From contig PMST01000275.1 in NCBI GenBank assembly GCA_003168295.1, forward strand, positions 3,586 to 10,478: a stretch of DNA of 6,893 nucleotides. Direction: 5' to 3'. Made by a program: the position numbers and the translations under genes. This stretch comes from Actinomycetota bacterium. Lineage in GTDB: Bacteria; Actinomycetota; Actinomycetes; Streptosporangiales; Streptosporangiaceae. Positions within the stretch are counted from its first letter, which is position 1. The number at the start of each line of letters is the position of its first letter. This document shows positions 5,074 to 6,893 of this stretch, one piece after another. The notes under the pieces are model-generated. The model worked only from the letters and a program-made list of their open reading frames with translations. It was not told the origin of the DNA and made no database searches.

Positions 5074-5496
5074 TTACCACGGAGCGGCGGGCCGCCCGGC
5101 TCGGACGCCCGGCTGCGGATAAGACATCGGTAATGATTCCCGGCTGGTGGCCGTCTGAGTGTCGAGCGCCTGGCGCGGCGGCTCGACCGTGGTGTACAGC
5201 TCCATCAGCTGGCGGGTGGCTTGCTGCTTGGCCTGGTGCGCCGCCGCCATGGCCTGGTCATACAGTTGCCGGTAGGCCAGCGCCCAATACCGCTCGCTCG
5301 CGGTCGCGGCGTCGGCCGCTGGACCGCCGGTGACCGGCGGGGGCCGCCCGTCCGTGCCGATATTGACGCCGTACCTGGACACGGCGTAGGCCTGCTCCTC
5401 CAGCGCGTTCTTGATCACCGCCAGTTCGGCGGCAAGGCCGCTGATGATGCCAGCGGCCCGGCCGATTAGCCCGTGCTGGCCCGGCATACCAGTCAT
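5074..5496 (-). CDS. Uncharacterised 140-aa helical protein
   Basis: ATG at 5496, TAA at 5074-5076. Two long helices are predicted by eye: about 10-42 (Ala/Leu/Glu-rich) and 66-102 (YWALAYRQLYDQAMAAAHQA followed by further Gln- and Lys-containing turns). They are joined by a Gly/Pro loop (about 43-65, including TDGRPPPVTGG). A polar Pro-rich tail follows. No membrane helix, signal peptide, cysteine or catalytic motif is seen. The helix-turn-helix layout recalls small helical-hairpin proteins, but no WXG motif is present at the turn, so an ESX-type assignment is not justified. A second ATG at codon 4 (5487) is a possible start; the ribosome site for either is weak. A stop in frame at 5542-5544 limits any upstream extension. 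The gap to the gene on its right is 94 nt, so it may have its own promoter, though I cannot point to one. Function unknown. Confidence 0.75.
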   Translation of the reverse strand: MTGMPGQHGLIGRAAGIISGLAAELAVIKNALEEQAYAVSRYGVNIGTDGRPPPVTGGPAADAATASERYWALAYRQLYDQAMAAAHQAKQQATRQLMELYTTVEPPRQALDTQTATSRESLPMSYPQPGVRAGRPAAPW

Positions 5497-5590
5497 GACC
5501 GTCCCGCGGCGCCCCAGGGCAGTACCGATACCGCCCCCCTGCTAAGAAGTACGGAGGTAAACCCGAGGCGGTTCGACGGCGGCCGGTCAT

Positions 5591-6220
5591 TTACGGTGAA
5601 ACTTGCGGCGGGATGCCAGCCTGGCTTAAGCCGGCCAGGGGGGCGGGGTGATAACGCCAGCTGGGAAGTTGCGGATGGCCAGGCAGCTCGATCCGGCCAC
5701 CGGCCCACAGCAGCGCGGTCCACGGGTCGGAATCGGCCAGGTCGGTCGGCGCGTGCGGGAAAATCCGGGTCAGGACGCGGCGGCACACATCGCGCGGCGG
5801 ATTGAGGCTGCGGCCGAGGCCGCGGGCGATGTCGTCGCCGTGCAGCAGCGCCTCGACGCACCCCAGGCCGGCGAAACCCTCCGCATCGGTCATCCCGGCC
5901 GGATGGTAGGCGCGGACATGCGCGGGTGACGCGCGCACCATCGCGGCCAGGATGCGCCCTCCGGTCACGGCGAACTCAAGCACCTCAGCGGGCGACGCGT
6001 CCTTCTCGGCGGTGGCGATGGCCCGCACGTATCGTGCTGTCGGCTGGACGGCGAGCTGCCAGGCGTAGGACACCAGGCAGTCGCCGATGTGTTCCGCGGT
6101 GTGCCAGCAGTCCCACTCCAGGGTTCCCGCCGGGACCGACCAGTCCCGGTCGGTCAGCGGCAGCAGCCCGCTCATCACGCATGAGATCACGCTGTCAAGA
6201 TCATCGGCGGTGACTGTCAT
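5591..6220 (-). CDS. DinB/mycothiol-dependent maleylpyruvate isomerase (MDMPI) N-terminal domain protein
   Basis: 209 aa from ATG 6220, TAA at 5591-5593. The fold is inferred as the four-helix DinB/MDMPI bundle. The segment LTDRDWSVPAGTLEWDCWH, then TAEHIGD (residues 22-47) is the diagnostic W-x-V-x-D/H-x-x-x-H region of the family. Later, VEALLHGDDIARGLG (122-136) supplies the second part. H44, E123 and H127 match the three zinc ligands of Corynebacterium maleylpyruvate isomerase (H52, E144, H148 as I recall), including the E-x3-H spacing. Family members use mycothiol as cofactor or thiol partner; most have unknown substrates. There is no obvious separate C-terminal MDMPI domain beyond about 160. 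A frame open further upstream to 6478 overlaps the ligase gene and is Arg/Gln/Gly-rich, so it is not real. AAAGG 4 nt before ATG supports the start. It follows the acyl-CoA ligase by 38 nt, so co-transcription is possible but not shown. Family confident, reaction unknown. Confidence 0.85.
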   Translation of the reverse strand: MTVTADDLDSVISCVMSGLLPLTDRDWSVPAGTLEWDCWHTAEHIGDCLVSYAWQLAVQPTARYVRAIATAEKDASPAEVLEFAVTGGRILAAMVRASPAHVRAYHPAGMTDAEGFAGLGCVEALLHGDDIARGLGRSLNPPRDVCRRVLTRIFPHAPTDLADSDPWTALLWAGGRIELPGHPQLPSWRYHPAPLAGLSQAGIPPQVSP

Positions 6221-6224
6221 GGTG

Positions 6225-6236
6225 CCTTTGAGCCTA
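6225..6236 (-). promoter_or_regulatory. Ribosome binding site and weak candidate -10 box before the MDMPI-type gene
   Basis: On the minus strand AAAGG (6225-6229) ends 4 nt before ATG 6220. TAGGCT (6231-6236) fits TAnnnT and could start a very short-leader transcript, but the same gene may simply be read through from the ligase 38 nt upstream. The ribosome site is more credible than the promoter. Confidence 0.35.
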
Positions 6237-6258
6237 ACGGTTCTCAGGCGCGCAGGGG

Positions 6259-6893
6259 TTAGGGTTGCGGGTGGTCGCTTCCGCTGGCCCGGAGCTGGGA
6301 TTTGACCTCGGTCTTGAGGACCTTGCCGACCTTGGAGCGAGGCAGGTCGGGCCAGACCTCGACCTGCTTGGGCGCCTTGACGCTGCCGAGGCGTTCTTTG
6401 ACGAAGGAGCGCAGGTCGTCCTGGGTCACGCTGCGGCCGGGCCGCAGCTGCACGACCGCGGTGACGCGCTCGCCCCATTTCTCGTCGGGCAACCCGATGA
6501 CCGCGCAGTCCTGCACGGCGGGATGAGACAGGAGCACCTGCTCGACTTCGGCGGAGTAGACGTTGAAGCCGCCGGTGATGATCATGTCCTTGGCGCGGTC
6601 GACGATGAACAGGTAATTGCCGTCGTCGAGGTAGCCGATGTCCCCGGTGTGATGCCAGCCGTACCGCGCGGCTTCGGCGCTGGCTTGGGGGTTCTTGTAG
6701 TAGCCCGCCATCACCAGCGGACCGCGGGCGACGATCTCGCCGCGCTGGCCCACTTCGAGCAGGTTCCCCTCGTCGTCCATGATCGCGACCGTGGTGAGCG
6801 GGGTGGGGCGCCCGGCCGAGGACAGGCGCTCCGTTGCGAGTGACCCGTCGTCGTGGAAGTGGTCCGCGGGCGCCAGGGTGGAGATCATCATCG
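6259..6893 (-). CDS. AMP-dependent acyl-CoA synthetase/ligase (ANL superfamily), C-terminal part; N-terminus outside window
   Basis: The frame stays open to the right edge and ends with TAA at 6259-6261. About 211 residues of a normally 500-550-aa enzyme are present. It activates a carboxylic acid with ATP to an acyl-adenylate and transfers it to CoA. Visible ANL motifs: GYYKNPQASAEA, then WHHTGDIGYLDDG (A7, about 6622-6660), VDRAKDMIITGGFNVYSAEV (A8 hinge and CoA-state motif, about 6545-6604), HPAVQDCAVIGLPDEKWGE, and the A10 segment PRSKVGKVLK with the catalytic Lys (about 6313-6345). The visible residues begin MMISTLAPADH, which in this family follows the YGxTE motif, so the edge lies just after A5. 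The specificity pocket lies mostly outside the window, so fatty, aromatic or cyclic acids cannot be told apart. The catalytic Lys and hinge Asp are intact. Possible operon with the MDMPI-type gene. Confidence 0.93.
   Translation of the reverse strand, partial: MMISTLAPADHFHDDGSLATERLSSAGRPTPLTTVAIMDDEGNLLEVGQRGEIVARGPLVMAGYYKNPQASAEAARYGWHHTGDIGYLDDGNYLFIVDRAKDMIITGGFNVYSAEVEQVLLSHPAVQDCAVIGLPDEKWGERVTAVVQLRPGRSVTQDDLRSFVKERLGSVKAPKQVEVWPDLPRSKVGKVLKTEVKSQLRASGSDHPQP

Noticed and set aside
5074..5496. WXG100/ESX secretion substrate
   Set aside because: The helical hairpin shape is suggestive, but no WXG motif occurs at the turn, the length is greater than usual, and no secretion-system genes are in the window.
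5552..5558. CGGAGGT on the plus strand resembling a strong ribosome binding site
   Set aside because: No start codon follows at suitable spacing with a credible open frame; the overlapping plus-strand frame is a shadow of the leftward genes.
6228..6248. Small dyad (GCCTGA/TTAGGC) between the ligase and MDMPI-type genes
   Set aside because: Six positions with one wobble pair and no T run; not distinguishable from chance.
6221..6478. 86-residue N-terminal extension of the MDMPI-type frame
   Set aside because: It overlaps the end of the acyl-CoA ligase in another frame and has Arg/Gln/Gly-rich composition. The family begins close to ATG 6220, which has a ribosome site.
1..6893. Defence island, mobile element or biosynthetic gene cluster
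   Set aside because: No nuclease, transposase, integrase, phage, toxin-antitoxin, NRPS/PKS or CRISPR signature was seen. The genes fall into ordinary separate units of metabolic and hypothetical character.

Overview
The window is high-GC DNA with dense coding on both strands and strong G/C bias at third codon positions. It looks like chromosome from a mycothiol-using actinomycete. Supporting signs are a DinB/mycothiol-dependent maleylpyruvate isomerase-type protein, a CFP30B-like double-VOC protein, GTG starts, and -10 boxes of the TAnnnT type placed 6-8 nt before start codons (leaderless style). I see no rRNA, tRNA, CRISPR array, transposase, integrase or phage gene, so it reads as ordinary chromosome.

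Left part (1-1532): the 3' portion of an extradiol (catechol 2,3-dioxygenase-type) ring-cleavage enzyme runs rightward. It converges on a leftward two-domain VOC protein resembling mycobacterial CFP30B. The two share the VOC fold but are not otherwise tied together. A 79-bp divergent intergenic region (1533-1611) carries plausible promoters for both directions.

Central rightward block (1612-4584): a 109-aa single-pass membrane protein with four extracytoplasmic cysteines is followed 32 nt later by a type II (Rhizobium etli-type) L-asparaginase, probably as one operon. After a 43-nt gap holding an inverted repeat and a good -10 box comes a 535-aa protein of unknown function. Its N-terminus is built from short tandem DNA repeats. 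A GC-rich hairpin at 4593-4610 separates this block from the convergent genes to the right.

Right leftward block (4619-6893): reading leftward from the window edge, there is an AMP-dependent acyl-CoA ligase (its N-terminal part lies beyond the window), a DinB/MDMPI-type metalloprotein 38 nt downstream, a 140-aa helical protein of unknown function, and a 93-aa single-pass membrane protein with a cytoplasmic charged and Gly/Pro/Tyr-rich tail. The gap between the last two contains two hairpin-forming sequences, one of them a 17-bp near-perfect stem.

Functionally, the recognisable enzymes suggest aromatic or acyl catabolism (ring cleavage, acyl-CoA activation) and amino-acid turnover (asparaginase). 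They lie in separate transcription units, so a single pathway cannot be claimed. I did not find convincing evidence of a new multi-gene system. The points most worth a second look are the repeat-bearing orphan 535-aa protein with its IR-flanked promoter, the small disulfide-type membrane protein paired with asparaginase, and the structured gap at 4901-5073.
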